Notes under the pieces: generated by a model
Database searches by the model: none
What the model was told of the DNA's origin: nothing
The model's input: the letters and a program-made list of their open reading frames with translations, nothing else
Assembly (NCBI GenBank): GCA_037013685.1
Contig: CM072885.1
Span: forward strand, 71,759,285-71,823,284
Reading direction: 5' to 3'
DNA from: Acridotheres tristis
Lineage: Eukaryota > Chordata > Aves > Passeriformes > Sturnidae
DNA: 64,000 bases
Part shown: positions 20,601-35,279 of the stretch, one piece after another
Layout of the letters: every line of letters starts with the position of its first letter
How positions within the stretch are numbered: the stretch's first letter is position 1
Made by a program: the position numbers and the translations under genes

Positions 20601-23600
20601 GACTGATACTTAGCTGGGATAAATAACCGAGGTAACATTTTCAGCTCAGCAGGAGAGCTCCGTGCAGCAGCTCCAGGACTGACAGGTATCTCGTTGATCT
20701 GTAGTACTTCCATGTTTTCCCTGGGAATTCTGCTAAGTTCCCACTGCTATGCAGGAGTTTGTGTGTGATTTGTGAGCAGGCTCAGATCAGCTGGCTGAGT
20801 AAGAATAGTCTGCATTGAGACCTGGTGATCCTCTGGATTTACAGTTGGAACAAAGACTATTATCAGCACGTGAATGCTGCTCGTTTTCACGTGGCTTTCC
20901 CCAAGTTGAGCCCTGTGCTGAAAGGATGGATGTGTTCCTCCAGAGTCCTCTGGAGCTGCTGGTCTTGCTGCAGTGCTGAGAAACATTTGACAGGACTTGA
21001 AAAGAAAAAATAATGGATCAGTTAACTATAAACACTGAAGCTGGACCTAAGCAAAAGCGTGGATTTGGGTATAAACCAGCTGAGCTGAGAGCAGTGGAGA
21101 TGCATCTGCAGCTCCCTGGTGTTGTTATTGCTGAATTGTGGCATTTTCTTACAGACACTTAGTTTACTGAAATAATTTAAATATTGTTTACTGGAACGCT
21201 TATTATGGAAATATATTTAAATCTGAAATAGTTTCATCGTCAGATTTTGTTGGATTTAGAAAACATTGGTAGGTCTTGCAGTTTTAAAGAAGTTATTGAG
21301 CAGAAATTGGAGTAGTAAATCTGTACAAAGAGCTTTTTTGTTCATCCCTGTGAATTTGTCCTGTGTCTGTACCGTCACCTGGAAGTTAGCCCTGGTTTGC
21401 TGTTCTTACTTTACCCCTCTCAGCAGTTTATCCTTTGCTCCCTCCTGCTCCTGGCTGGGCACGGAGCACGGCCAGGCTGCAGGATGAGCTGTGCTGACTG
21501 GGGTGCTGCTAGGCCGAGTGTAACAGGTTGTCTTTGCACCTATGTAGAAATCTTTCCCTTAGGCACAGACTAAATAATGTCCCTCTTACTCACAGGCACT
21601 TTTCATGGAGCTTGTAAGACTTTCTTTTCTTCTTTTTTTCACTTTTTTTTTTTTTTTTTTTTTTGGGGGGTGTGTAACCTTTCCATGTTTTTTGTTATTC
21701 ACCAACAAGTCAGTTATTGAGAGGCCCTGCCTCAAGGAATACTCAATGATAATTTGTGTTCTTAACCACATAAGATTCATAAGACTTGCAAAATACTTCT
21801 AGAAACGTTTCTGTTATTATTCTGTTCCTGTTTAATAGATGAGCAGTTTTGAAAACGCATTTCAGATAAGCTTTTCAGTAGTAAACTTTTTTGTGCTTCA
21901 GATTGTGAAGTTTTTTCATTTTACTGAGTGAAATGACAGCGTGGAACTCATGGGTTGAAAGAGAAGAGGTTTAGACATGAAAATTCCAGGCTCTAGTCTG
22001 AGTGTTTTTAAATCTCATGGAAAATTAAGGCCTTGTCAACCTTTAAGACATGCTGATTTAAAAATACTAGTTTTAATTATAATAAGTCTTTTAATTATAA
22101 TAAGTCTTTATTTTGTCTATCTTTTAAAATCTTAAAAGTGGAGAACTTTCACGATTGACTTGGCAGTGGCACATAAGTTGCAAGAGTGACATTTATAAAG
22201 GCAGAACAATAAATTTGAAATATAATATGGAGGACATGTGGTACTAATAGGTGTGTTTCATGGGTCCATGTGACCAGATTAAAAAGTGCTTCAGGCCTCT
22301 CTTTGCTGTGTAGCCTCACTTGTTCCTATGCAGGAAGTGAAGAATTCTTCATTAGCACTTATGGCAAGGTGGTTAAGTCGTTAAATTTTTTTTTTTTTTG
22401 AGTGTGTGTAATATTGCCATGTCACAGTGAGCTATACAGAAGTTTACCCAAGTTTCAGAAATTCTGCTGAAAATTGTATTTGCAGTATTTCTAACTGCAT
22501 TTATTGTTGCTGTAGTTATTTGCTTTCAAATTGCAAAATAAACCCCTTGTTTCGGTAATGGTTATGTTCAGGCCTTTCTGGCACGGGAGAAAATAGCTTT
22601 TGATGGGAAAACAAAACAGCCCAGATATTTTGTATGGTGAGTATCTTTATTACTAAAGCTGTTGGTTGGTATAATTGAGTGGTTAACATGAGGTCTTTTT
22701 GTGAACTAGATGAAAGAGCTTGGTATAATGAGCTGTTATAGTTATTGTAGTAAGATGTAAATATACTTCACAGAATTTGAGAAAAACATTTTGCTATTCA
22801 GGCTAAGACAGAAATAGTTTTGCTTTTATGTAGGATTTGAACATCCACACGGCTCTGTGTGTGTTTTGTGTACGTTTGTGACATCATCAAGTCTGGTAAC
22901 TTCTAAATACAAGCTTTAATAGGTGGGTTTTTTCAGGGAATTTCCTAGGCAGTAATGGAAAAAAACTGTCTTGGTCTTTCCTTTTTTGCCCCCCTTTTTT
23001 TTTTTTTTTTTTCACTTTCCAGCGAAGTTAAACAGGGTGTTACATGCAGCCTGCACAGCCATTTGGCAGAGATGTGACATCACATTTCTGGAGCTGGTCA
23101 CAGATCCAACCAACTCTCTTGGATGATGCAGTGGCAATATTCTACCATAGCACTCTTGCTCAGATCTGTCCACAGCGTTCTGGTACCTTTCCTGCATTTA
23201 CTTCTTTATTTAAAAGCCGTGTCCATGTGGAGAGGAGCAGTGGGGGAATGGGCAGCACACAGAGCTGGTGTGGAAATACACCTGGAAGGCCTTGCCTTGG
23301 GGCAGTGGTAGAACAGTCTGCTGCTGGAATGGAAGGGAGATGGGAAGCAGATGGAGCTTTGGAGGCAGGAATTGAGGTTTCTGGCAAGGGGATGATGTGA
23401 GATACACACAGAAAACTTCAGGGACTGTAGGGAGTGAGATATGTCTAATAGCCTGAGGGGAAAAGGGAACTTAACCCAGAGAAAGTGAAAAGTTGGTCTC
23501 TGCTGTAAAGTAGCCAAGTAATTGCAGGGAGTCCTCGAAACAGGTGGGAAGGCAATCTCCAGTTCAGTTGTGCAGGAGACAGGAACAGAAGAGGGTAAGG

Positions 23601-26600
23601 AGCTTTGTATGAGCAGGGAGCTTTAGCCACTCTCCCAGTCGCTGTTAAAAAATACAATGGTATGACTTGCAAAAATACAAAGTGATAATTTTATAAGATT
23701 TCCTGAGGTAGAGATTTCTTTGGTTGTCTATCCATGTAACTGATTCTTTATTCTTTTTTATAACTTGCTTTCTCTCTGGGGTTCATTTAAATATGAACAT
23801 GTTCAAAAGTATTTGTTTTAGAAAATGAAATACAAATATTCTGTGTTGTGCTTGCTGTTTATCACTGGTTTTGTGATACGAAAAGACAGTGATTACAGTT
23901 GTGGTTTTGCAGCATTCAAAACCAACAAAGAACTGGGGAAAAATTCTGAAGCCTTTTGAGATGCTGAAGTACTTTTCTTCCCCCTTAACAATGGCAAAAT
24001 GCAAAGCAAGAACGACCTGGGATTTCTTTTCCCACATCTAATTTTCTTCGCTATATGAGAATTTACATTCCTAAATAAATTTTGCTGAACTTCTATTGCT
24101 AACGTTTAATGGATACTTTCTTTCTTTGATAGAGGTTGCTTAAGGTATATGCCAAGACATTTGCTAGGGGAAAGCAAAAGATTTGTTATGATTTTGAAAG
24201 TCCTATTGTCATCCATAAAGGAATGCTGTAATTCAAACAGCTTGTGTAATGTCAGAGGGACAAAACTGCACCTTGGTGGTTTGAGTTGAGACTTGTAAAA
24301 AACTTACTGTTGGCTCATATAGTGCTATTATAATTTATTAAATATGCCTAAATAAGAACCTAGCATAAAGAATTTCCACTTATTGTTAATGTCATTCCAT
24401 GTAGCCTTTTGTATAAATTACTAGCTCCCCTGTAAAACTGCAGTGAAGTCCTTATTTTGATCATTTTAATTTATTGTAGTAATCACTTAGATTCCAAATG
24501 AAAAAAATCTTAAAAGTGCAAAGGAAATATTTTCAGTATATGCAAACAGAGAACTGGAAATATTTCTTTTTCCTTTGAAATCAAACTCCTTTTGGCATGT
24601 CTTTAAGTGGACTTCCTTAGGTTGGCTTGAATGCTAAGTTACAGCTTAGACAGTTGGTACAAGTAGAAGTTAATTCAGTGTCCCACAGAACAGGAGTCAA
24701 ACCTTAACTTCTGACCTTTTTATTAAGAATTAAGCCAGTCAGTGGAGTTGTACTTTGCTGGTTTCTTTGCTTTTGGTGCCTGGTTAATACCTGAAGGAGC
24801 AAGGCAGGAGTAGGCAAGGCTGCTGCTTTATACAATGCTATCCTAGCTGTGAATATTTTTCTGTATTAAGTTGAATTTAACGTGATGGTAACAGAAACTG
24901 GAAGGATTTTTTAGATCTACTCTGTGAATTTGCATCTCTCTTTGGTCATTTTATGTTCCACTTGTTTTCTGTGTTTCGTGTTCTGGGGTGGTGGGAGAGA
25001 TCCTGAGGCTGGGAGGGTAACACAGCAGGTGAGATTTCCTTGACACCACCATGTTCCAGTGCTCATGAGGCATTCTTGGTGATTATGGTTCTCAAAGTGG
25101 GAAGCACTGTTAAAAAAATAAGTTAATTCTGGTGGTTCTTTAGTGAGTGTTTTCCTTCTCTGTTTCTCCTAACCTCTGCTAGTAAACACACTCCTTTATC
25201 AGTAAAGACTGAAAATTGTGAACCACTTGTTGCTGCTCTCTAACTTTTCAGGGAGATTATCAAGCTGAAGATAACATGGTTCCCAGAAATGAAAGGCACT
25301 TTTCTGTGTGTCTTTAAGGCAGAACCGAGTACAGTTTCTTGATTTGTGTAATCCTTTTGCAGAATGTCATCTTTGTGCTGTCATATCACAAGGCACATAT
25401 GTTTAACCTGCTCTGGTTTTGCACTGCTCCTCAGATATTTTGGCATTCCACATTTCTTCATTGTGTTTCCAGTTGCTCTGTGTGCTACAAATCCTCTGAT
25501 AACCTGGGTTTGTGTTATGCAAATATTATGAGCTCAGATATTCTAGGGCTAGCAATCTAAATAATCAAATTAAGTGATCCAGGAGAGTGGAAACAGCTCT
25601 AGAGGTGGTGAATCATAACACACTTTCTCAGTCTTGTTTTGTTTCCTGTGCATGTTTGTTATTTTAAGTTCCTTCAATTTCTCTATCTCAAAGAGTTTTC
25701 CTATCTTCCCTGGTTTTATATTATCAGGCTGAAGTGTTTGCAGTGTTGTTCCCTTTTCGAGGTGTTTTTACCTGTTTATCTAGATGTAGCTTTACTCTAA
25801 AATGAGCTGCTGCTTCAAAAAGAATTTAGAAACAAGTTTTTAATGTTACTACTTGCCATGCTGCATAAAATTCTCGTGGCTATTTTATTTTCCTGTGTTG
25901 CTTGCTCAGTAGTCATATAACAATACATATATTTAATAAAGAATTTTGCAGCCTTGTCTTTTTTAAGATTGATTTATGAACACTTTTTGAGTCTGCTCAT
26001 TTGGACAAGTTTTTGTTAGAATAATGTAATCAGTGTTAAGCACAGATTTGATAGGTTTGGTTTCCAGAAAAATGCTTAGGGGTGATTCAGAAGCACAAGT
26101 GCTTCCAAGTGAGTGGGTGCTTTCTTCAATCATGCACTCTTGGAAATGATGGTCTTTTTTTTTTTTCTTTATGTTGCTTGGATTTATTTTTGGCTGCCCT
26201 GCTTTGCCTCAGAAGGGCTGTGCAGTGTTTGTGCTGTCTGTGTCTGGGGGTCTTTGTGGGTGCAATGTGCCAGAGCAGGAGGTGCTGCCTTCCAAACACA
26301 GGGTGCACTTTCACTTCATGTAGTCCTGGCTTTTTTTTTTTCATCCAACTATTCTGATTTCTTGCTGCCCCGTGAGTAATCGTTCTCTTTGGCAGCCATT
26401 TAGTGTTCTGCAGTCTCTCTTTACTCTGTTTGTTTGTTTGTTTGTTTTTGTTTTGTTGTTTGCGTTTTTTTTATGGTGGTTTATCCACGTACACCTTTTT
26501 TCTTACTGGTGGTAGGTTTTCCTGAGCTCAGAAAATAACCATTATCAGTCATGAAATTATTTTGGATACTTTCTATTTAATGGTTTAAATTTAAATGGTT

Positions 26601-29600
26601 TTCTCAGCAAAATCAGCCAGAAAAATCCCTTAGATATGCAGGTAGCTGAAGTTGCTTTCTGTCTCCTTGGAAGATTCTCTCTGGGCTGTTGCTGGTTCAG
26701 TGAAAAGGAACTGTAAGAGCTCTAAAGCATTATGGTATTCTCATGCCACAGTCAAACTACATCCATTGAAGTAAGACAAACTTGTTTTGCTTGTGAAACA
26801 TAAATGTTTGTTTTAGGGAATTAAATTGATAAATTACTGAAATTCAGTAGGAGGAGTTTGTCTGTTAGCATCTAGATGCATCATAAAATACCAAATTTAC
26901 CAAAGATGGGCAGAGGAACAAAAACAGATCAGGCCAATCTCAAACTTTTCTGCTTTGTTTTTCTTAGGACCTGTTTTAATCTTACTTTTAAATTGACATG
27001 ATCATTTGGAGAGCATAAAACAAAAAGGTGAGCTGCACTCTCCTTGGCACCAGTGTACAGTTGTCTTGAGCATTTTATTGTGAACTGATTCCCCCATGCA
27101 ATGTTCTGACAGCGACTGCAGAAAGATGTTGGCATTAAAGTTTGCTTAATACTCATTTAATGTCAGCAAAAATTAAATCTTAGCACAGAAACATAGGAAT
27201 GTATTCTTCCTCTGCTTTTGTTTAGGAGCCAGTAGAACAATTTCTGTTACTCATCTGTTGTATTCGTGGCTCTTCTGTTTGGAATTGATGGAGATATTTT
27301 AAAATAGGACAGGTGGAATATCCTCAGTGATGAGAGCTGAGGGTGAATAATGTGATAATTTTGGAGTTTTGTGAGGATTTATCTTCTCTTGATCTTTGAT
27401 TGCATTGTGAAGTAGCGAGTGCAAATAGCTTTGAATTTGGTGGTGTTGAAAAGCTGTTGTTTTTGTGGAACTTGTCCATTGGCCAGAGCTGTACACCACA
27501 GTTTTCCACCTCTTATCTTGAAAAATAATAGGAGTAGTGGGGAAAACAGTGAAGTTTTTGTTTTCACTCGAGTTTTTTTAGTGAAATGAAAATAATGAGG
27601 TGCTGGGTGATGTCACTAAGCATGTCATTATTTTCTTTCAATGTTTCTGTTTTGACTTGGTATTTGTAATTGAATGATTGCAGTTGGTGCTGTTTGTTTT
27701 CTTTTGGGATTACTACCTAGTTGTGATTTAGTCTTCCAGGTGGTAAAAGCTTTTCTGTTGATTTCTAGGTTTTAACCCTTGAAGGTGTTGTGAGATGTGA
27801 CTGACTGTCATTCACAGTGTTCCCATTATTCTCAGGTTGTTTTATCTGACTGTAACAGCTCGGTTTTCTTTCTTAATCTTCCCTCGTGGGTTAGAGCAAT
27901 GTAGCAGCAGCTGTAAGGAGAAACGAATGAGTATTTCACCCACTGGTAAAAGAGAAAGAAACTAGCAGGGTCTTTGTTGGTTTTTTTAATGCTTGACCCG
28001 TTGGCTTAGTTGCAGTAGGGTTTGGTTACAGAGGCCGTGTGAGGATTGGGTGTTCTGTGGCTGGGTTATCCTCATTGCCAAAGTTCTGTTCTCTGAACTC
28101 AGAGCAGTGCAGTGTGCACGTGGGTGGGTGGGTGGATGGTGGATGGGGGGATGGATGGATGGTTGGATGGCTGGATGATGGATGGATGGGTGGATGTATA
28201 GTTGGATGACGGCTGTCTGTCTGTCTGGATGATGGGTGGCTGGATGTATGGTTGGATGGCTGTCTGTCTGGATGGATGGATGATGGATGGATGATGGATG
28301 GATGATGGATGGATGATGGATGGATGATGGATGGATGATGGATGAATGGCTGTCTGTCTGTCTGTCTGGATGGCTGGATGGATGGTTGGATGACTGGATG
28401 AATGGCTGTCTGTCTGGATGGATGGATGATGGATGAATGGCTGGCTGGCTGTCTGGGTGGCTGGATGGATGGCTGTCTGTCTGTCTGTCTAGATGATGGG
28501 TGGATGGGTGGCTGGATGGATGGATAGATGAATGGATGGATGGGTGGCTGGATGGATGGATGGCTGTCTGTCTGTCTGGCTGATGGGTGGATGGGTGGCT
28601 GGATGGATAGATGGATGGCTGGATGGCTGTCTGTGTGGATGATGGCTGGATGGATGGATGGATGGATAGATGAATGGATGGATGGGTGGCTGGATGGATG
28701 ATGGATGGATGGATGTCTGTCTGTCTGTGTGGATGATGGCTGGATGGATGGATGGATAGATGAATGAATGGATGGGTGGCTGGATGGATGGATGGCTGTC
28801 TGTCTGTGTGGATGATGGCTGGATGGATGGATGGATGGATAGATGAATGGATGGATGGGTGGCTGGATGGATGTCTGTCTGTCTGTGTGGATGATGGCTG
28901 GATGGATGGGTGGCTGGATGGATGATGGATGGATGGCTGTCTGTCTGTCTGGCTGCTCAGCCCTGCTGGTGGCAGTGACCCTGCCGTGTGTGCTGCTGAA
29001 ATTGCTGCTCCCTGTTAACGTGGTGCTTTCCAGCAGGAGGATTTCCGGCTAGGCCGTGTCAGGAAGGTTTGGTGCAGTTCAGTGGCTGCTCTGGGAGGGG
29101 TGCAGGTGCTCTGAGCCGAGCTGAGCCCCTGTGGATGGGCTGCAGGGCTGGGACTGACCCCGGGGCACGCTCCAAGGCCCATCTGTTAGGGCTGCCTTTG
29201 CCTCGGGGAAGGTTACTCCAGTTAAGGTCTGCTGGGACTGTGTTTAGCAGACATTAAAAGTATAATAGCAAATTGATTGGGCTTTTGTGCATGTGTTCAG
29301 TGCCTGGCTCTGCTCTCCCTTCAAGTGGACAGTTGCTAATGGGACTTAGTGGAAACTAAAAATGCAATTATTTTGCTGTTCTTTCAGGGTTTTTGGTGAT
29401 ATTCCTCCTCGACCCTTACTCTCTGTTGTTCTGAAAGATTAACAAAATCAGGGAAAGAATACATTTTGTGGATTTCAAAAGGTATTACTTGCAGTAGTGA
29501 GGAAAACCATCTCCTTGGAGAGCCAAGTGTGTGTCAGCAGTGATGTGCAGTATACCATTTTATTTAATGCATTAAATCATAGTCTCATTATAGTTTTATT

Positions 29601-32600
29601 CGCATTTAAATGTACACAAAAAGTAGGCCCCAGGTGTATAATATGTAGTTTAAAATTTGTACATTTTAAATCGTGAATAATTTGGATTTCGTTTTTTTCC
29701 TTATAGAAAACATCCATATTTATGTAATTCCAGTAGTGGCCTTAAAGAAACAGAGTAATTCAGAACTTAAAGTGCTTGAAAAATGCTTCTTGTTTTCTAT
29801 GAAGTGAAAATGACTGGCAGCTTCTTACAAGTTTTTAGGTATTATTTTTTGTTTCAGGATTGTTTTTGAATACAGTTTGAACTGAATTAACCAGCTAGAC
29901 GCATTTGATTGTGCAAGCACTAATCTTTAACATGAAAGTGCTGCTAAAAATACCTTAATGTTCTTGATAATGAAGATTGTACTATTTCTAGCCACAGGTA
30001 AAAATAAGACCTGAAACAATGCCTTCGAGGTAATGATTCCTCTATTTTAAGCTTGCACGTTTTTGCTTAATGAACTCATTTTAAATGCCAATATTGTTTC
30101 AAAGGTGTTGATCCCTTGGTAGAGGGAAAATTTGTAGGAGGAGAGAAAAATGTTTGACCCCTGTGAGAAGATTGTGTGTTTTCAGTTCTGCCTTGCTGCA
30201 TTTGGCAGACACTGGCAGGGTTTGCAGACCTGGTGAAATGAGCTCTGGGTTTAGTAAGGATTTCAGAGGGACAGTCAGTTCTTGCCTCCAGACCTGTGAT
30301 TTTTACGTCAAGTTGATTCAGGTGCCTGATTAGGTTGAAAATAGGGACAACATAAGCTCGAAGATCATGTTGTGCTTGCTGTAACAGTTCTAAATTTTAG
30401 TAATTAGTCAGTCTTTTGAATGGTGCTTCTTAAAAACTGCTATTGTGTATGCAGGCTCTCTCCAGCAGTGACTGTTTTTGATGCTCTATTGTTCGGGATG
30501 ACCCCTGAGCTGAACTCTCTGAAACTCAAATGTCTCATGTTCTTCATCAGGCCATGGTCTATAGATCCATGACAATGGAGCTGGAGCCTGCCTACAGCTT
30601 GGGAGCAAACCCGGCCCTGCCTGTCACTGGCAGGACGGGAATGCCACAAGCACTTCAGCTCTGCTCGTGTCATTCGGCTTTGATAGTGGCAGGCAGGCTT
30701 TGAGCAGATCTCCTGCCTGTGGGAAAGGAGCTTAGCAAAAGGCACACAAACTTGCTTTAACTTGGAGAGCTAAAAATCTGTTTCAGTGTCTGTTCTATTA
30801 CCAGAATGTCTGTGTTTTTCTTACTTTGTTTTCTCCTCTTACACACGTTATTACCTTCCCACTTGTAAGCTTTATGGATTTGAGGTGAGAAAGCAGAAGG
30901 ATGTAATTTCCATTACTACCTTCCCTTTGTTAAGGAGCCTTTCCCTCTGTCACATCATCCCAAGCACACAGAAAGTCGTGTGTGATTGAAAAGCCCCGTT
31001 CCTAGACTGAAGGATACACATAATTTTTCTGTGGTCCAGCCCATGTTGAGCTGAGCGTTTGTGCACACATCTCACTCGTGTGTCCTGTCCTCACGCACTT
31101 TCTGAAATTCTGAGAAACAAGAAGGTGGGTAATTGGCAGCTCTAACAGACACGGTGGTGCAGTTAAGTCTTCACAGATTTAGTAGCAGCCACAGCTCTGA
31201 CTGTAGAACTTATCTTTCTGCTTCATCTCGAAATGGGCAGGTCAAGAGACCGCCCAAGTCAGCGTCTTTGATGTTCCATGTACTGCAGACTATTCTCTGA
31301 AAAGCTTCCTGATACTTTTCTCAGTGTATGAAAGACGAGAGAACACTACACACACTTGAGCTGTGTCTCCCACACATTCTCTTTGCAGCCTTTAGCTCTT
31401 TAGGGAGGGACAGAACTTGCTAAGTGAGACAGAAACCGATTCTGGATTTGTTAGTACTGGGAGGCACCTGACTACCTGAAATGTGCAGGTTCTGGAGGAA
31501 CAGGAGAGGAAACGAAAAATGTGTGTTACATTTTATTTAACAGATAGTTACTGGAGAAGGAATGTGCTCCCAGGGCACTGAGTTCCTTATGCTGGAGTGT
31601 ACCAAAAATTTTTCAAGCAAGTGCACCCAAACCTAGTGATCTCTTGTGTGACTCGTGGTCATTTTGTTTTATAGACCATTGAGTTATTTCTCTAGTTGGT
31701 TCTCTTACAGCAATATTTGTCTGTGCTCTTTAATGTCGTACTCAAAGTTCTTCAGACTAGAAGGAAGGGGGGCATTTAACCTTAAATATGAAGCTGTTAT
31801 TGCTTGACTGGATTTGAGTTATATTTTTTTCCCATTTTTAGGCAGGATTTTGAATGGCTTATAGAATTATAGTCCAATGTAGCATTTCATTCTCAATTTC
31901 CAAATTCTGTATGATACTATTTGGTTTAGCTGCTATGGGCAGCCTTTTTTTATTCTGGTTCCTCTGATACCAAATTTTGATACCGTGTTAATCTGTTAGC
32001 CCTTAGCAAACACTTAGGCTATTAAACCTGAACCCAGCAAACATTTAAACAAGAATAGCTAAATTAGCTTGCCAAGTGTTACTGGTTTCTTATGTCATTA
32101 ATAACCCTACTTGTCATGATAGCTTTTGCTGGGATCAGTTGACTTTTATATATTTTTCTCCAGAAGAAGGTAGGATAGCTTATAAAAACCCACAAAACCT
32201 AAGCATTTGCATTTCTTGGGCTATAAAATTAGAGACCTGTGATTTTGTGTTAAGGTTTGTTGCACTGCACTGGCAGTGTGAGCTAAACTCTCATCCTTTG
32301 GGTTGATAATTTTCAGGGATTTTTTTTTTTCTTTTTTTTCAGAGGAATTAAGCAGATTTCATGCCTGTGGAACAGAGAAACCACACACACACACACACCT
32401 GCATGAGGGTGCACTTCTCCCCTGCCCCAGAGTGCTTTCACAGAACTTGTTCAGGGTTACATTTTGTCATTCCTTTCCCAGCTCAGAGCAGGCTGGGAAC
32501 CCGAGGAGCTGTGTTCAGTAGCCCTCACACCCTGCCCTGTGCTCAGCAGCACCACACATGCTCTCAGCCAGAAATCTGTCCTGTTTGTGGGCTGTGTGAG

Positions 32601-35279
32601 CACACACCTAAAGCTGGCTGTGGGTGTAAAACTCCTCGACTGCAAACAGCTTTGGAGCTTGAACTCCTCCTTGGAAGTCTTTGGGAAGCATTTTCCTTTG
32701 GTGCTTTCAGCTGTGGGAAGGGCAGGGCTCTGTGGTGGCCTGAGCCAGCTGTGGCACAGCTGGATGTGCAGTCTGTGCCAGCCTGGGCTAAGCAGCTTCT
32801 GATCCGTGTGACAGCACTGGGTGCCTGGGCTTTGGGCTTTGGGCCATTCCGGGTGTCCAAACCTGCTTCCAGGTGGGATTTTGAGAAAGCTCTATTTGCA
32901 TAGCTTGAACTGAGGGGGAGGTGGGGTGGTGCCACAATTAACTACAAGTAATTATTCAATTTTTCTGTCATCATAAGTAAATTTTGCTTTCACAGTGCAG
33001 TTTTACAGAGTTTATTTTTGGGGATCATTTTTGCCCTAGACATCAGTCGAGAAAGGAAAAAATACTGCATCTGTTGTGAGCCTGGCAGAGTGGAAAAATT
33101 AGGATTATTTGCAACAGGTTTTTCAGAAAAAGCTTCTGGAAATTTCCTACAGGGATCCTAAAATACTTGTACAGTATGTGTAGTTAGGGGCTGTTAATGC
33201 TGTCAGGGCTGGGAGCTTCAGCTCAGGGCCAGTGGAATATTTTTTTTTTACTTGCTAGTGACAGATTGGGAGGTTGCATGTCATAAAAGAAATCAAGATT
33301 ACTGGAGAGGGAAGGGAGACATGGGGAGGGATCATGGAAAGCTCTGTGTATTCAGGGTGTGGAAAAGGGAAGAAAATAAAAATGATGGAGACATGGAAAT
33401 TTGCTGTGTAGCAACAAATAGCCTGTATGACTTCCATGGACAGGAGCTGTGCCTTCTACATTGTTAGAGCTTGTTTGAAATTGGGAGGGGGTAGAAGAAA
33501 GGCATGTGGTGTTTGTGTAGCATTTCAGAACTATATATTTGATATACCTTCATTAAAGCAAAAAGGTGTTGAAAACCTATCTGAAGCTTTCTTTTTAACT
33601 TGGAAGACAAAGGCCTGGAAAAAGTTGATCAGTTTTAATAACAGATGGAGGCAAATCAATTGGAAGATAAGGGTTCTGTGGTTGGGATATGTTATGTTGC
33701 TGCTATCTCTTGAGATAAGAGTTTGTTCATGAAACCAAATTACTCAGGGTAGTTAAAACTAAACTGGGAGCACTGCTAAAGGGAATCTGTTATTTAGACT
33801 AAGGCAAGTCACTTTTTATTCATTAATGCAGTGAAATCTACGTGGTGGGTGAGAATGGGAAATGTAAACAAAGCAAATATATGTGATTATTTCAAAATCT
33901 GTCACGGAAAAACACCTGCTGGCATAGTAGTGATTCAGAAAGATACAGATAATGTGAGAAATCACTAGTAGAGACTCTTAGAGCAGAAGAGCAAACGTGC
34001 CAATGTATCTTCAGATTTTGACTAATGGTGGTTTTTTTCTTTCATTCATCTCAGTGTGTAATAGAACAATACTGGGCGTGTAAATTGGTGGTAAAAATAA
34101 GGAACAGCACGTGTACCTTAAAAGCAGAATGGTTTAACAAACGCCAGTTCTGCACATCTGGAGAGGATGTGGTGGAGGCTCTCCAAAGTGCTTGGGCTGC
34201 TGAAACCAGTGCAGTGCATGGCGAGGCTGAGTGCCTGTGTTCCCTCAGCTTTGGGAGGAGGAGGGCAGGCTTTTCCTGGGCTCAGTGATGTGATGGCAAC
34301 TTTAACAAAGGAGGAGGCAGAGACATCTCGGCGCTGCAGCTGCCAAGGATGAGAGACAAGAGACAGAAGTTGCAGCGCTGGAAATTCTGATGAGATGTTG
34401 GGAAACTTCCCCTCTTCCCCCACAGCAAGGTTAGTCAGCCATTGAGAAAATTGTCCAGAAAGGCAGCAGAAATCCCAGCCTTTGAACACACCCATTAACA
34501 ACTCCACTGGACCAAGACCACAGGCAGTCTGATCTCACTGATTCCTGTTTAAGCAAATTTGACCATCTGGTCTTTGAGGTTCTGTCAAAGATGAGCTGTT
34601 CTGTAATGCTGTGGCTTTGTGGAAGAGAAAAACTTAAAAGGCCCTCATGGCAACTGAGCAGGTTAGCAAGACTTAAAAAGGTGTATCAGTAGCTGTTTAA
34701 TGAGGAAGAATATCCATCTCCATACTCGTGGTTTATCTGTGGAAAGCACATACTCTGCGAGTTTTTTCTGATCCGTTTGATGCTTGTCTCTGTATCTGCC
34801 GAGGTGCAGAGCAGAAAGGCTGATTGATGCAAGTGGCCCCTGCTGGCCACTGGTTTCCTCTGCTGATTCTGCCTTCTCTGGGAACATTTTGCTAAACCAA
34901 ACCAAACAGCATTAGTTTAGACCGTGCACACGATGGACACTGTGCTGAGGCCATGTGGGAGCACCTTAAAGCCTGTGTAGAACTGAAGTGCTGTATTCTT
35001 TTTAAGGCTTTAGTGTTGGCTCCATTTATTGAGGATTTTCCATTCCTCCTTTTTGTTCCCAGTGTCCAGAAGAAGTTACACTGTCGATTTACAGTAGCTG
35101 TTCCCTAACTGTACATTTATTAATAAAGCAATGAACCACATTTGTGCAAGGTTTTCTTTTCAACCCGTCTATAACTGAAACAAGAGAGCTGCAGTTGTGA
35201 TTTGCTGTGTTGACATGCACCAAATCCAAACTTTGATTCACTTGTGGGTATTTTTTTTTTATTTTTTGTTGTCTCGCAG
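17610..35279 (+). other. AEBP2: AEBP2 intron 1 (17.7 kb)
   Basis: The donor is CAG|GTCAGT and the acceptor is a T-rich tract ending GTCTCGCAG at 35279. This is the longest intron and is typically where enhancers of CpG-island genes lie. The first 200 bp remain CpG-rich. After that the sequence is AT-rich with T homopolymers at about 21632-21664 and 22988-23011, a short tandem duplication at 22071-22107, a GTTT run at about 26428-26460, and the large TGGA-type array at 28119-28952. GC-richer stretches at 32400-32900 and 34140-34500 hold no convincing exon. A mammalian-style alternative first exon for the short isoform was looked for and not found. Confidence 0.9.
28119..28952 (+). repeat. TGGA/GGAT tetranucleotide-derived minisatellite in intron 1
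   Basis: About 830 bp of GGAT/TGGA units interspersed with CTGT runs. The second half has a higher-order period: a TGTGTGGATGATGGCTGG block recurs at roughly 28632, 28726, 28805 and 28886, giving spacings of about 95, 79 and 81 bp. The strand is strongly biased to G and T. Open frames through it are artefacts of the repeat lacking stops. Confidence 0.93.

Noticed and set aside
29610..29633. ATGTACACA... as an alternative first exon of AEBP2 (mammalian short isoform begins with Met-Tyr-Thr as I recall)
   Set aside because: The only donor-like CAG|GTGTAT after it leaves phase 0, while exon 2 needs phase 2, and the following residues do not match.
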